Made by a program: the position numbers and the translations under genes. Shown piece after piece: positions 26,874 to 35,117 of a DNA stretch of 64,000 nucleotides. Origin of the DNA: Lachnospiraceae bacterium (GTDB taxonomy: Bacteria > Bacillota > Clostridia > Lachnospirales > Lachnospiraceae); contig JALEIR010000028.1 of assembly GCA_022769665.1 (NCBI GenBank), positions 19,281 through 83,280 of the forward strand, given 5' to 3'. Position 1 is the first letter of the stretch. Every line of letters starts with the position of its first letter. The notes beneath the pieces are model-generated. The model was not told the DNA's origin. It made no database searches and saw nothing but the letters and a program-made list of their open reading frames with translations.

Positions 26874-28292
26874 TCAATTTTCCTTTTTCCAGGAATAATA
26901 AAACTGCAGCAGCCCAATTCTGGACTTTGTTTCCGTCTTTTCATTCAGGCTTGTGATATGTCTGTAAAGTGCTGCCCTGGAAATCAAAATCTGCTCCGCG
27001 ATTTCCTGCACATTTTCATCCGACTCCAGCAGTACCTTCAAGACATCCTGCTCCCTGTCTGTCAGGGAGAATTGCTCCGAAAATGCCGCAAACTTATCCG
27101 TGTCATCTATGACAGGCTGCTCACTCTTTTTCATTTCTTCCAATCTGAATTGGCTTTGATAAACATAAATGGCAATACTGATCAGGACAAACAGTATCAG
27201 CGCCGTGATAATAATTGCCATGCTGTTTTTTGAGGACAACAGCATGACCGAAAGTGCAGATGTCATGACCGCACAAATATTGTTTATGGCACGTCCGATA
27301 CCCGCCCAAAACTCCGGAATTTTCATATAATGGGCCAGTTCCATGAAACTTACGGTAAAAAATACAACAAAAAAACCCGCGGAAAGATAAAATACGATAA
27401 GGCCGACCAGGAAAGAGCCTCCCGACTGGATTACCACCACGCAGATTGTGGAAAGCAGCGTTACTGAATACATCATCAGGTTCATAAAGCGCCGCTCTTT
27501 CAAATCGTACAAAAAACCTGCTGTCAATCCGCTCAAGGCCAGTAGCAATCTGGGCCACTGTCCGATATCTACGCTGCCTGAGGCATGTACCAGCGTCACT
27601 GCATTGTCCAAGGTGGAGAATACACATGTCATAAAGACGACGCAGGCCACCAGTGCACCTGCCGCAACGGACCGGCTTCTCAAGGTAACTCTATCCTTCT
27701 CCGTTTCTCCGGTTCTCTCCTGTCTCACAAATGTAGTTTCCTTTTTTAATTTCAATATGAGTATCAGGAAAAACATCAGGGAAACGGAGAGAATCACCGC
27801 TTTAACCACATCATTTTTTACGCAATTATGATTCACAAATTGTAAAAAAATTCCCAGAGCATACGCCGCACCCATCATCTTCGCCAAATGTCTGCTGCCC
27901 TCGAATACATAGAATACCCAATAGTGAACTCCGCTACCCACTGCTCCCAGAAAAGTGAAAAAAATAAGACCGGGAAATAATATTGCGGCATAGGACAAAT
28001 GTTGCTGTATTACGAAAATGCAAATGACACCGAAAACGGTTCCGCAGAAAAGCAGCATACGTTTCGTGTTGGAAGACATCCGTCTGCTTACAACAGGGAA
28101 AATAACAAATCCCAGTACGCTTGCCCCCAAAATGTAGCTCTGGGCAAGCACAACTCCTTCCGAATCGACAGCATAAGCCATCATATTATCAAATAAATAC
28201 TCCGTCCCCAAAAACAGGAAATTAAATAACGCCATTAATATAATGGATGTCAAAACATTTATTCTTTCGTTGTTTACACATATTTTTTTCAT
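26874..28292 (-). CDS. Membrane-integrated LuxR-type transcription regulator
   Basis: About 472 aa. Twelve predicted helices over residues 10-390 in an MFS-like layout (ILMALFNFLFLGTEYLF onward), then a cytosolic LuxR/GerE HTH: FSLTDREQDVLKVLLESDEN, VQEIAEQILISRAALYRHI and TSLNEKTETKSRIGLLQFYY. Proteins of this build are common in gut Clostridia and Eggerthellaceae; few have known ligands. Start MKKICVNN has GGAG nine bases upstream. The upstream GTG and ATG lack a site. It may control the neighbouring envelope genes (inference). Confidence 0.85.
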   Translation of the reverse strand: MKKICVNNERINVLTSIILMALFNFLFLGTEYLFDNMMAYAVDSEGVVLAQSYILGASVLGFVIFPVVSRRMSSNTKRMLLFCGTVFGVICIFVIQQHLSYAAILFPGLIFFTFLGAVGSGVHYWVFYVFEGSRHLAKMMGAAYALGIFLQFVNHNCVKNDVVKAVILSVSLMFFLILILKLKKETTFVRQERTGETEKDRVTLRSRSVAAGALVACVVFMTCVFSTLDNAVTLVHASGSVDIGQWPRLLLALSGLTAGFLYDLKERRFMNLMMYSVTLLSTICVVVIQSGGSFLVGLIVFYLSAGFFVVFFTVSFMELAHYMKIPEFWAGIGRAINNICAVMTSALSVMLLSSKNSMAIIITALILFVLISIAIYVYQSQFRLEEMKKSEQPVIDDTDKFAAFSEQFSLTDREQDVLKVLLESDENVQEIAEQILISRAALYRHITSLNEKTETKSRIGLLQFYYSWKKEN

Positions 28293-28330
28293 CTGTTGTC
28301 GCTCCATACCATATAGCACTGATTTATTAT

Positions 28331-28360
28331 ATTATAAATACAAAAGTCTCATCGGGACAA
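28331..28360 (-). promoter_or_regulatory. Promoter of membrane-LuxR gene
   Basis: Minus-strand TTGTCC (28355-28360), 18-bp spacer, TATAAT (28331-28336). Confidence 0.5.
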
Positions 28361-28391
28361 GTTGACAAATGTCTCAAAGAATTGATTTTTT

Positions 28392-30158
28392 CTACCTTGG
28401 TAAGCTTTCCTCCACGCAGAGCCTCCCCCAGCCTACCCGCTCGTTGGGATACTGAGTCTCTCCCCGTAGGGGTTGTGCACCTGCCCGCAAATATGCCTTC
28501 ACCTTCTCCCCGTACAGGAAAGGGTCATTGCCCCGGACAATACCCCACTCCATCAAAAGCGCTGCACTGCCGGTTACTATGGGAGCGGAAAAAGAAGTAC
28601 CTGTAACCGGAAGATAACTGCCGTAGATATCCGGAGCAGGCACCCCTACCCCCGGAGCTACCAAATCCGGTTTTGCAATTCCTGCAGTTACCACACCTAT
28701 GGTTCTCTCGGTGTCTGCGTAGCCTCTGCCGGAAAAATCCGCATAAGACTGATATGTGCTGTCATAAGCTCCCACAGTGATTACCTTTGCCGCCGTTGAC
28801 GGAATTGTCAGCGTCACATCCGGCGTAGGCCGATAAAAGCCTGTTGTACTGCTGCGGGCAGCTCCTCCCGGCAGATAAAAATAATATCGTCCCGTCACTG
28901 ATTTTACGGCTTCCAATCGAACGGTCCAGACCCCACTGTTAATATAAGGGCGGCCTATCGGTATCAAATCCAGATAGATTTCCTGGGCAGCCGCATAAGG
29001 AGTGGGTTCTCCGATATAAACCAGAATTTCCGTCTGTTCCAGACGCAGTGTGTATTTCCCTCCCTCTATCGAAATTGGCAGCTCCGACTCCTGTCCGCCG
29101 GGCGAACGCAGACGTATCCGATATATGTCACTGTAGTTTTTCCAGAGCTGAATATTCAGACCGGTCTCATACTCTGCCACAGTCAGTTCTATATCAGCCC
29201 TGCGCTCATTCTCACCGATACGTCCCGCAAGATGCCCTGCACTTGCCCCCTCATTGCCACTTCCCACACATATGACCGTTCTGCCGATTTCCGCTGCATT
29301 GTCCAAAAAGCGCTCCAAAAGAGAACTGCCGTCATGCGCTCCGTAGCTGTTGCCAAAACTTAAGTTCATAGCCAGGGGCATTTGTAGTTCTAAGGCTTTT
29401 CTCACAGCCCAGGTCACTGCACGCATGATTTCCGTGGTTCTGGGAAAGGAACCGGCCTCCGGCAGTCCAAGCTTTACAATCAACAGTTCTGCCTCCGGCG
29501 CAACTCCGATGTAACCGCTGCTGCTCCCGGCTGCAATTCCCGCTACTGCCGTACCGTGGCCGCTTGTATCCACCGTAGGAAGCAGTTCAAACTGCCTCTG
29601 CGGATTTTCCTCTGCAAGGGCGGCGTTAATCTGCCTTGAATCATACTCCACTCCTATTCCAAATCCTTCCGGAGGCCTTCGCTCCTCTCCCCCGGGCTGC
29701 AAGGTCTGGTCCCAGAGGAATCGAATTCTGGTACTGCCGTCCGTGTTGCGAAATTCCGGAAGGCGGTAGTCAATACCGCTGTCGGCCACTGCCACTAAGA
29801 TTCCCCTGCCCGACAAAGAAAGGTCCCGCCGGGACAGCTGCTGTATGCAGGAGTCCTCAGTGGGGCCTATAACCTCATAGAAAAAGCGCTTAGGCTTTTC
29901 CACATATTCAATTTGCTCCAGCTCTGCCACTGCCTCCACCAGGCCTTCCGGCACCGTCAACAGCGCATATCCCGCAATCAGATATTCCACCCGTACATTT
30001 AGTACCTCCAGTATGTCCAGGCTCCCGTGATATTTCACAATCACCTCCCAGGTTCTTGTGCGCCCGTCAAACCCGATATTCAAATCTTCCGTGCGTACCC
30101 TGGTTTCCTCCGGTGTCTGCAGTGCCAGCTGCAACAGGTTTTCCAGTTTCTGATTCAT
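28392..30158 (-). CDS. S8 subtilisin-like serine peptidase, Csp-like
   Basis: About 588 aa. All three catalytic residues are present: Asp in VAVADSGIDYR, His in DTSGHGTAVAGIAAG and Ser in VTGTSFSAPIVTG. An oxyanion Asn lies in LAMNLSFGNSYG. There is no signal peptide but a ~100-residue N-terminal prodomain-like part. A ~150-residue beta-rich insertion (about 330-480) sits inside the catalytic domain, as in the Csp/CspBA germination proteases of Clostridia. That family is the best match from memory; a role in spore germination is inference. Start taken at MNQKLENLL (30158); an ATG 16 codons earlier also lacks a clear SD. Confidence 0.85.
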   Translation of the reverse strand: MNQKLENLLQLALQTPEETRVRTEDLNIGFDGRTRTWEVIVKYHGSLDILEVLNVRVEYLIAGYALLTVPEGLVEAVAELEQIEYVEKPKRFFYEVIGPTEDSCIQQLSRRDLSLSGRGILVAVADSGIDYRLPEFRNTDGSTRIRFLWDQTLQPGGEERRPPEGFGIGVEYDSRQINAALAEENPQRQFELLPTVDTSGHGTAVAGIAAGSSSGYIGVAPEAELLIVKLGLPEAGSFPRTTEIMRAVTWAVRKALELQMPLAMNLSFGNSYGAHDGSSLLERFLDNAAEIGRTVICVGSGNEGASAGHLAGRIGENERRADIELTVAEYETGLNIQLWKNYSDIYRIRLRSPGGQESELPISIEGGKYTLRLEQTEILVYIGEPTPYAAAQEIYLDLIPIGRPYINSGVWTVRLEAVKSVTGRYYFYLPGGAARSSTTGFYRPTPDVTLTIPSTAAKVITVGAYDSTYQSYADFSGRGYADTERTIGVVTAGIAKPDLVAPGVGVPAPDIYGSYLPVTGTSFSAPIVTGSAALLMEWGIVRGNDPFLYGEKVKAYLRAGAQPLRGETQYPNERVGWGRLCVEESLPR

Positions 30159-30245
30159 GTGTTTCAGCTCTGTACATTTTGCATTATCATATGCAGCCTG
30201 CCACATCTAAATGTCTGTCTATACTGTATTACGGTTTTTCCACTC

Positions 30246-31538
30246 CTATTCCCCGTAAAAAGCCGTAAACATATCAACGGCATACTTTGTATCTTTCACT
30301 CCGGCAGTCTCCACAGCGGAGTGCATTGCCAGCTGAGGCAGCCCGATATCTACACTGGAAACGGAAACATGAGCTGTTGAAATATTGCCAAGAGTGGAAC
30401 CGCCTAAAATATCCGAGCGGTTTGCATACGTTTGGAAAGGTACCTTCACCTGTTCACAAAGAGTCTTCAGCTTCGCCGCGGAAACAGCATCCGTTGTATA
30501 CTTCTGGCTTCCGTGATATTTGATAACGACCCCACCGTTTAAAACGGGACGGTTGGTAGGGTCCGCAAGCTCGGGATGATTGGGATGCACCGCATGAGCG
30601 TTATCCGCAGAAACCAGAAAGCTTCCCGCAACCAGACACAGGTATCCGCTTCTGCTCTTATTCAGACTTTCCGCCACTCTCCAAAGAGCATCCTCCAGGA
30701 AGGTAGAATCCGCTCCCTGTTTGGTTCCGCTTCCCACCTCTTCATTATCAAACACTGCACAAACATTGATATATTTTTGCGGGCAGGTATTTGCAAAAGC
30801 TTTCACAGAAGAAAAGACACACTGTAAATCGTCCAGCCTTGGAGAAAGTATGAACTCTCCGTCATCTCCCAATATACGGCCTTTCTCCCTGGTATACAAA
30901 AACAAGTCATGTCCCAGAATATCCTCCTGCTTCACTCCCGCCGTCTTCGCCACTTTTTTCATCAGTGAAGCCTTTTTCTTCCCCCCGCCGCAATCCGCAA
31001 ACAAAGGAAGCATATCAATCTGGGGATTATAAGCCACACCGCTGTTCATATCCCGGTTCATGTGGATTGCCACATTGGGAATCACCAGCAAATCCTTATC
31101 AATATTTACCAGTTTCGTCTCCGTTCCTTCTTTTCCGCGAACCACAATGCGCCCGGCCACAGACAATGCTCTGTCCAACCAGGTGGAAAGAATCATTCCG
31201 CCATACTTTTCCGTATTCAGGACAATATAGTAATTTTCCGTTGTTTTTTCGGGAAGTTCCTTTATCTTAAAGGCCGGAGAATCACTGTGTGAAGCTACAA
31301 TGTGGAACCCCCGGATTTCTTCCGGATTCCGGGGCAAACGAAAAGCAATCAGTGAGGAATCGTTTCTGGTTACATAGTACCCTTTTCCCGGTTCCGCTTT
31401 CCACTCCTGCGTTTCCTTCAGTTCTTCGAAGCCCTGTCCTTTCAGAATATCTATGACGTTAGCCACAGCGTGGAAACAGCTTGGACTCTTATCCACAAAC
31501 TCCAGCATCTCTTTTGCACATTTTTGATATTCCTTCAT
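30246..31538 (-). CDS. M18-family metalloaminopeptidase
   Basis: 430 aa, cytosolic zinc aminopeptidase related to aspartyl aminopeptidase. Metal-binding features: His-Asp in HIVASHSDSPAFKIKE, Asp/Glu in CAVFDNEEVGSGTKQGA, a C-terminal His in NISTAHVSVSSVDIGLPQLA, and the M18-type stretch ADNAHAVHPNHPE. Length is normal. It is 9 bp downstream of the GDP-fucose synthase stop. Confidence 0.95.
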   Translation of the reverse strand: MKEYQKCAKEMLEFVDKSPSCFHAVANVIDILKGQGFEELKETQEWKAEPGKGYYVTRNDSSLIAFRLPRNPEEIRGFHIVASHSDSPAFKIKELPEKTTENYYIVLNTEKYGGMILSTWLDRALSVAGRIVVRGKEGTETKLVNIDKDLLVIPNVAIHMNRDMNSGVAYNPQIDMLPLFADCGGGKKKASLMKKVAKTAGVKQEDILGHDLFLYTREKGRILGDDGEFILSPRLDDLQCVFSSVKAFANTCPQKYINVCAVFDNEEVGSGTKQGADSTFLEDALWRVAESLNKSRSGYLCLVAGSFLVSADNAHAVHPNHPELADPTNRPVLNGGVVIKYHGSQKYTTDAVSAAKLKTLCEQVKVPFQTYANRSDILGGSTLGNISTAHVSVSSVDIGLPQLAMHSAVETAGVKDTKYAVDMFTAFYGE

Positions 31539-31547
31539 TGCTCTATT

Positions 31548-32492
31548 TTACCTCTCCGCTCTCATGGGATTGTTTAAGAAATCCTGATAGGTCAATCGGA
31601 TTCCATCCTCCAGTTCCGTGGTGTAATGGTAGCCCAGACTTTCCAGTTTGCTCACATCCAGAAGCTTCCTCGGCGTACCGTCAGGCTTGGAAGGATCCCA
31701 CTTGATTTCTCCCGTATAACCTACAACTTTCGCCACCAGCTCCGTCAGTTCCCTGATGGTCAGCTCTTTGCCGGTTCCCAAGTTTACGGTTTCGTTTCCG
31801 CTGTAGGTGTTCATCAGATATACACAGGCATCTGCCAAATCGTCCACATAAAGGAATTCCCGAAGGGGAGTGCCTGTACCCCAGCAGACCACTTCCTTTG
31901 CTCCCGCTTCCTTTGCCTCATGAAAACGCCGGATCAAAGCAGGAAGCACATGGCTGTGTGTAGGATGGTAATTATCATTGGGGCCGTACAGATTGGTAGG
32001 CATTACACTTATGTAATCCGTTCCGTACTGACGGTTCAAAAACTCGCAGTATTTCAGACCCGATATCTTTGCCAGAGCATATGCTTCATTGGTCTTCTCC
32101 AGTTCCGAAGTCAAAAGACAGCTCTCTTTCATGGGCTGCGGTGCCATTCTCGGATATATGCAACTGCTGCCGAGAAACATCAGCTTCTTACAGTTGTTCT
32201 GCCATGCCGAGTGAATCACATTCATCTCCAGAATCATATTATCATACATGAAATCTGCCAAAGCTTCACTGTTTGCCATAATACCGCCAACCTTGGCGGC
32301 TGCCAGAAATACGTAATCCGGCTTTTCCTGTCGAAAAAACTCTTCTACTTCCTCCTGGCGGCATAAATTCAGCTCTTTATGAGTTCTTGTAACAATATTT
32401 GTATAGCCGTTCTTTTCCAGGGCACGACAGATTGCGCTTCCCACCATGCCTCTGTGTCCCGCCACATAAATCTTTGCGTCTTTTTCCATCAT
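31548..32492 (-). CDS. fcl: GDP-L-fucose synthase
   Basis: 314 aa, NADPH-binding SDR-type epimerase/reductase that makes GDP-L-fucose from GDP-4-keto-6-deoxymannose. Features: GxxGxxG as [24 protein letters not shown], substrate and catalytic Ser in FLGSSCIYP, YxxxK as [13 protein letters not shown], and [12 protein letters not shown]. The usual partner gmd (GDP-mannose 4,6-dehydratase) is not in the window. It would feed fucosylated surface glycans. Start at the first ATG of ATGATG, with GGAG nine bases upstream. Confidence 0.95.
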   Translation of the reverse strand: MMEKDAKIYVAGHRGMVGSAICRALEKNGYTNIVTRTHKELNLCRQEEVEEFFRQEKPDYVFLAAAKVGGIMANSEALADFMYDNMILEMNVIHSAWQNNCKKLMFLGSSCIYPRMAPQPMKESCLLTSELEKTNEAYALAKISGLKYCEFLNRQYGTDYISVMPTNLYGPNDNYHPTHSHVLPALIRRFHEAKEAGAKEVVCWGTGTPLREFLYVDDLADACVYLMNTYSGNETVNLGTGKELTIRELTELVAKVVGYTGEIKWDPSKPDGTPRKLLDVSKLESLGYHYTTELEDGIRLTYQDFLNNPMRAER

Positions 32493-32572
32493 TTTTCTGT
32501 TCTCCTCAACCTTTTAAGCAGTTTTCCTGCTTTAAAGTCTCAATCCAATTCCTTCTATTTCATTTTATTCCG

Positions 32573-33127
32573 TCATTTTCTGCAATATACAATGGCCTTT
32601 GCAAGTTCCTCAGACCTATCCTTGCCACAGAATATCCCAACAATTGCCAGTCCGAGGTCAATGGCAGTACCCATACCCCTGGAGGTCACAACATGATCGG
32701 AAATTTCCACCGGTCCTGCCGTCACTGTCGCACCCTCCAGATGACTCTCAAAGGAAGGATAACTGCAAGCCCTTCTTCCTTTCAGGATACCTCTGTGTCC
32801 GAAAATACTGGGTGCCGCGCAGATTGCCGCAATGTATTTTCCCTTATGATAAAAATCATCTATCTGCTCCATCAGCTTCCCGCAGGCTTCGAGATTCTTT
32901 GTTCCCGGCATACCTCCCGGCAATACAAGCATATCATATTCCCCAAAATCTATCTCCGACAACGTCTTGTCCATTTTTACTTCAACACCATGGGAACTCC
33001 TTACCGACTTTTCCTCCGTAATGGATACCATATTCGTCATAATTCCGGCCCTGCGGCAAATATCAACAACAGTCAATGCCTCAATTTCTTCATATCCTTC
33101 TGCAAAAAACACAGCAATACCGCTCAT
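32573..33127 (-). CDS. DJ-1/PfpI family protein
   Basis: About 184 aa. Typical DJ-1 features: acidic FAEGYEEIEALTVVDICRRA (conserved Glu), LVLPGGMPGTKNL, and nucleophilic Cys in IAAICAAPSIFG. C-terminal TSRGMGTAIDLGLAIV completes the fold. Start at MSGIAVFF (33127) has GGAGG eight bases upstream; the long upstream extension is not coding-like. DJ-1 proteins act as deglycase/glyoxalase-type or chaperone-like proteins; which applies here is open. Confidence 0.92.
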   Translation of the reverse strand: MSGIAVFFAEGYEEIEALTVVDICRRAGIMTNMVSITEEKSVRSSHGVEVKMDKTLSEIDFGEYDMLVLPGGMPGTKNLEACGKLMEQIDDFYHKGKYIAAICAAPSIFGHRGILKGRRACSYPSFESHLEGATVTAGPVEISDHVVTSRGMGTAIDLGLAIVGIFCGKDRSEELAKAIVYCRK

Positions 33128-33278
33128 TTTCATTTCCTCCGTAACCGCATATACTAGAAATATTATAAACATTTCCCTCAAATAATGCAACAGCCAACCG
33201 GGCAGCATAACACTGTACAAGATTCCGCGGAACGCTTTGTCAAATTGCTCGGATTGTATGGTAAAAACGAATAAAATA

Positions 33279-33287
33279 TGTTATAAT
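33279..33287 (+). promoter_or_regulatory. Extended -10 promoter of CYTH gene
   Basis: TGTTATAAT on the plus strand, 55 bp upstream of the CYTH start codon. No convincing -35 is seen, which fits an extended -10 promoter. Confidence 0.55.
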
Positions 33288-33341
33288 CATAATGTTGGCA
33301 CTATATAACCGACACCGAAACTACAGAATGAGAGAACCACT

Positions 33342-33854
33342 ATGGAAATTGAACGAAAATTTACAATTAAAAAGCTTCCCGCTGATTTGGAAAAATATCC
33401 GTCCCACCATATAGAACAGGGCTACCTTTGCACTTCCCCCGTCGTTCGGGTGCGCAAGGAGGATGATGAATATATCATTACCTACAAAGGCAGCGGTATG
33501 ATGGCCCGTGAGGAGCACAATCTGGCATTGAACAAAGAAGCCTATTATCACCTCAGAGAGAAAGCTGACGGAAATATTATTTCCAAAAGGCGCTACCTGA
33601 TTCCTCTGACCAATCCTGCCTTTCGGGAAGGCTTTCCCACACCTCCCGCAGACTATGAATTAACCATCGAGCTGGATGTTTTCGATGCGCCCTTTGCCCC
33701 GCTTATCATGGCAGAGGTGGAATTCGGAAGTAAAGAGGCAGCTGAGGCCTTTGTGCCCCCGGATTGGTTTGACGAAGATGTCACCTATCGCAAGGAATAC
33801 CACAATTCCTACATGGCATTACAGCCCATTGATACGTATTCGTTTCATTCATAA
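33342..33854 (+). CDS. CYTH-domain triphosphate tunnel protein
   Basis: 170 aa. Begins with the ExExK signature as MEIERKFTIKK, followed by EQGYLCTSPVVRVRKEDDEY, YIITYKG, and the acidic metal/phosphate strands (ELTIELDVF, PLIMAEVEFGSKEAAEAF). These form the antiparallel tunnel that hydrolyses tripolyphosphate or binds organic triphosphates. It is a lone plus-strand gene divergent from the DJ-1 gene. Substrate not deducible. Confidence 0.92.
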   Translation: MEIERKFTIKKLPADLEKYPSHHIEQGYLCTSPVVRVRKEDDEYIITYKGSGMMAREEHNLALNKEAYYHLREKADGNIISKRRYLIPLTNPAFREGFPTPPADYELTIELDVFDAPFAPLIMAEVEFGSKEAAEAFVPPDWFDEDVTYRKEYHNSYMALQPIDTYSFHS

Positions 33855-33870
33855 TACTTCACGTGATAAA

Positions 33871-33894
33871 GGCAGTCGGTCAATACCGGCTGCC
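33871..33894. terminator. Shared terminator between CYTH and exchanger genes
   Basis: GGCAGTCGGT-CAAT-ACCGGCTGCC stem with only modest T-runs on either side. It lies between two convergent genes and can serve both. Confidence 0.65.
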
Positions 33895-33917
33895 TCTTAT
33901 ATTGTACTTTTTGTTAT

Positions 33918-34880
33918 TTACATCATGAATTGAATTCCGCAGAATGCAAAATATATGATCAGCAAAAGTATTCCCTGTATACGGTACAGCCTTCCACGAA
34001 TCAACGCCGGTACCGTCATCAACAGCATCACCAGGAACATCAAAGGTAAATCCAATATGAGTGAAGAATTGATTCCTAAAAAGGTTGCCTCCTGCGGAAT
34101 GGAAAACGGCTTTAGGGTCACGGATGTACCGCATACCAGTACCAGATTGAAGAGGTTTGCTCCAATCACATTGCCGAGAGACAGAGAGCCATGACCCTTT
34201 ACCAACGATGTGATGGCTGTTACCAGTTCAGGCAGTGAAGTTCCCAGGGCAACAAACGTCAATGCGATGACAGACTTCGGAACTCCCAGCGTTTCTGCAA
34301 TGAAAGTACCATTATTTACAAGCAGATTCGCACCGACAGCGATTACAACAGCCCCTATTGCCAATAATAGCAAAGCCTTCGGCAAGGATAAAACCTTCTG
34401 TTCTTCTTCCTTATCCTCAGTCACAGGTTGCTTTTTCATCTGGAGAACAGCCGTTACAATATACAGCACAAACATTCCCAACAGGACAATGCCCACCGGT
34501 CGGCTGAAATAACCACGGGTATATGCTGTCAACGCAAAAAGCACTGCCGCCGCAAAGAAGAATATTACCGGTGTTTTCAGACTCTTTCTCTCAACCAATC
34601 CGGGTTTCACCGCAATTGTAATAGCAGCAATCAGTGCTGTGTTACAAATAATAGATCCAACGGCATTACCGTAAGCCATCTCCGGCACACCGACCAGCGC
34701 GGAAGTAGCAGAAACGATAACTTCCGGTAATGTAGTTCCGATTGAAACAACTGTCGCCCCAATCAGAATTTCCGGCAGTTTTAAACGACGAGCCACACCA
34801 ACTGCTCCGTCCACAAACCAGTCTCCTCCCTTTATCAGGAACAACAATCCCACGATAAATAACAATACTGCTTTAACCAT
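33918..34880 (-). CDS. Calcium/sodium antiporter-type CaCA exchanger (YrbG-like)
   Basis: About 320 aa, ten helices. Two internally repeated alpha motifs: IGATVVSIGTTLPEVIVSAT with GNAVGSIICNT, and ALTFVALGTSLPELVTAITS with GNVIGANLFNL, the CaCA hallmark. Ion specificity cannot be read; YrbG relatives are called Ca2+/Na+ antiporters, and others move Mn2+ or H+. Start MVKAVLLF has GGAG nine bases upstream. It is the only gene downstream of the riboswitch at 34987-35077, so its expression is likely set by an ion. Confidence 0.92.
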   Translation of the reverse strand: MVKAVLLFIVGLLFLIKGGDWFVDGAVGVARRLKLPEILIGATVVSIGTTLPEVIVSATSALVGVPEMAYGNAVGSIICNTALIAAITIAVKPGLVERKSLKTPVIFFFAAAVLFALTAYTRGYFSRPVGIVLLGMFVLYIVTAVLQMKKQPVTEDKEEEQKVLSLPKALLLLAIGAVVIAVGANLLVNNGTFIAETLGVPKSVIALTFVALGTSLPELVTAITSLVKGHGSLSLGNVIGANLFNLVLVCGTSVTLKPFSIPQEATFLGINSSLILDLPLMFLVMLLMTVPALIRGRLYRIQGILLLIIYFAFCGIQFMM

Positions 34881-34960
34881 ATTCGTACTCTCCATTCTTT
34901 TGTTTTGGTGTAACTAAATCTAAAAATGAGTATTAACATGCATTGCAACATATTTTTCAT

Positions 34961-34993
34961 AAAAAAAGACTCTCAGCGCAAGCGCTAAAAGTC
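34961..34993 (-). terminator. Riboswitch expression-platform terminator
   Basis: Minus-strand GACTTTTAGCG-CTTG-CGCTGAGAGTC followed by seven T. Its 5' arm contains the CTTTT that also closes aptamer helix P1, so the two folds exclude each other. Confidence 0.85.
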
Positions 34994-35077
34994 TTGTCCT
35001 TTCTATGTCAGAAAGCATGCAAACACAGCTTTTGGGAGCCGGGGGATGTTGCTTGCATGATATAACTACTCCCTTTT
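34987..35077 (-). ncRNA. Metal-ion riboswitch aptamer (yybP-ykoY-like) upstream of CaCA exchanger
   Basis: On the minus strand the leader begins AAAAGGGAGTAG and ends GGACAAGACTTTT, with CCCCCGGCTCC, a long helix ATGCAA/TTGCAT, and CTTTCTGACATAGAAAG in between. AAAAG at the start pairs with CTTTT at the end (P1). The GGGAGUAG and CAAGACYUUU motifs are those of the yybP-ykoY Mn2+ riboswitch. The middle is a weaker match: the usual CGUCAUUACG is absent, so another ion class such as the Na+ (DUF1646) riboswitch cannot be excluded. Ligand binding should stabilise P1 and prevent the terminator, an ON switch. Confidence 0.75.
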
Positions 35078-35088
35078 AACTTAAAGAC

Positions 35089-35117
35089 AAGGTAGCATTT
35101 TCGCAGGCAAATGTCAA
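35089..35117 (-). promoter_or_regulatory. Promoter of riboswitch-exchanger transcript
   Basis: Minus-strand TTGACA (35112-35117), 17 bp, TACCTT (35089-35094). The -35 lies in the last codons of the EAL gene. Predicted start about 35082, just before the aptamer. Confidence 0.8.

Noticed and set aside
32511..32537. Inverted repeat between DJ-1 and fcl genes as terminator
   Set aside because: Stem is imperfect and no T-run follows on either strand.
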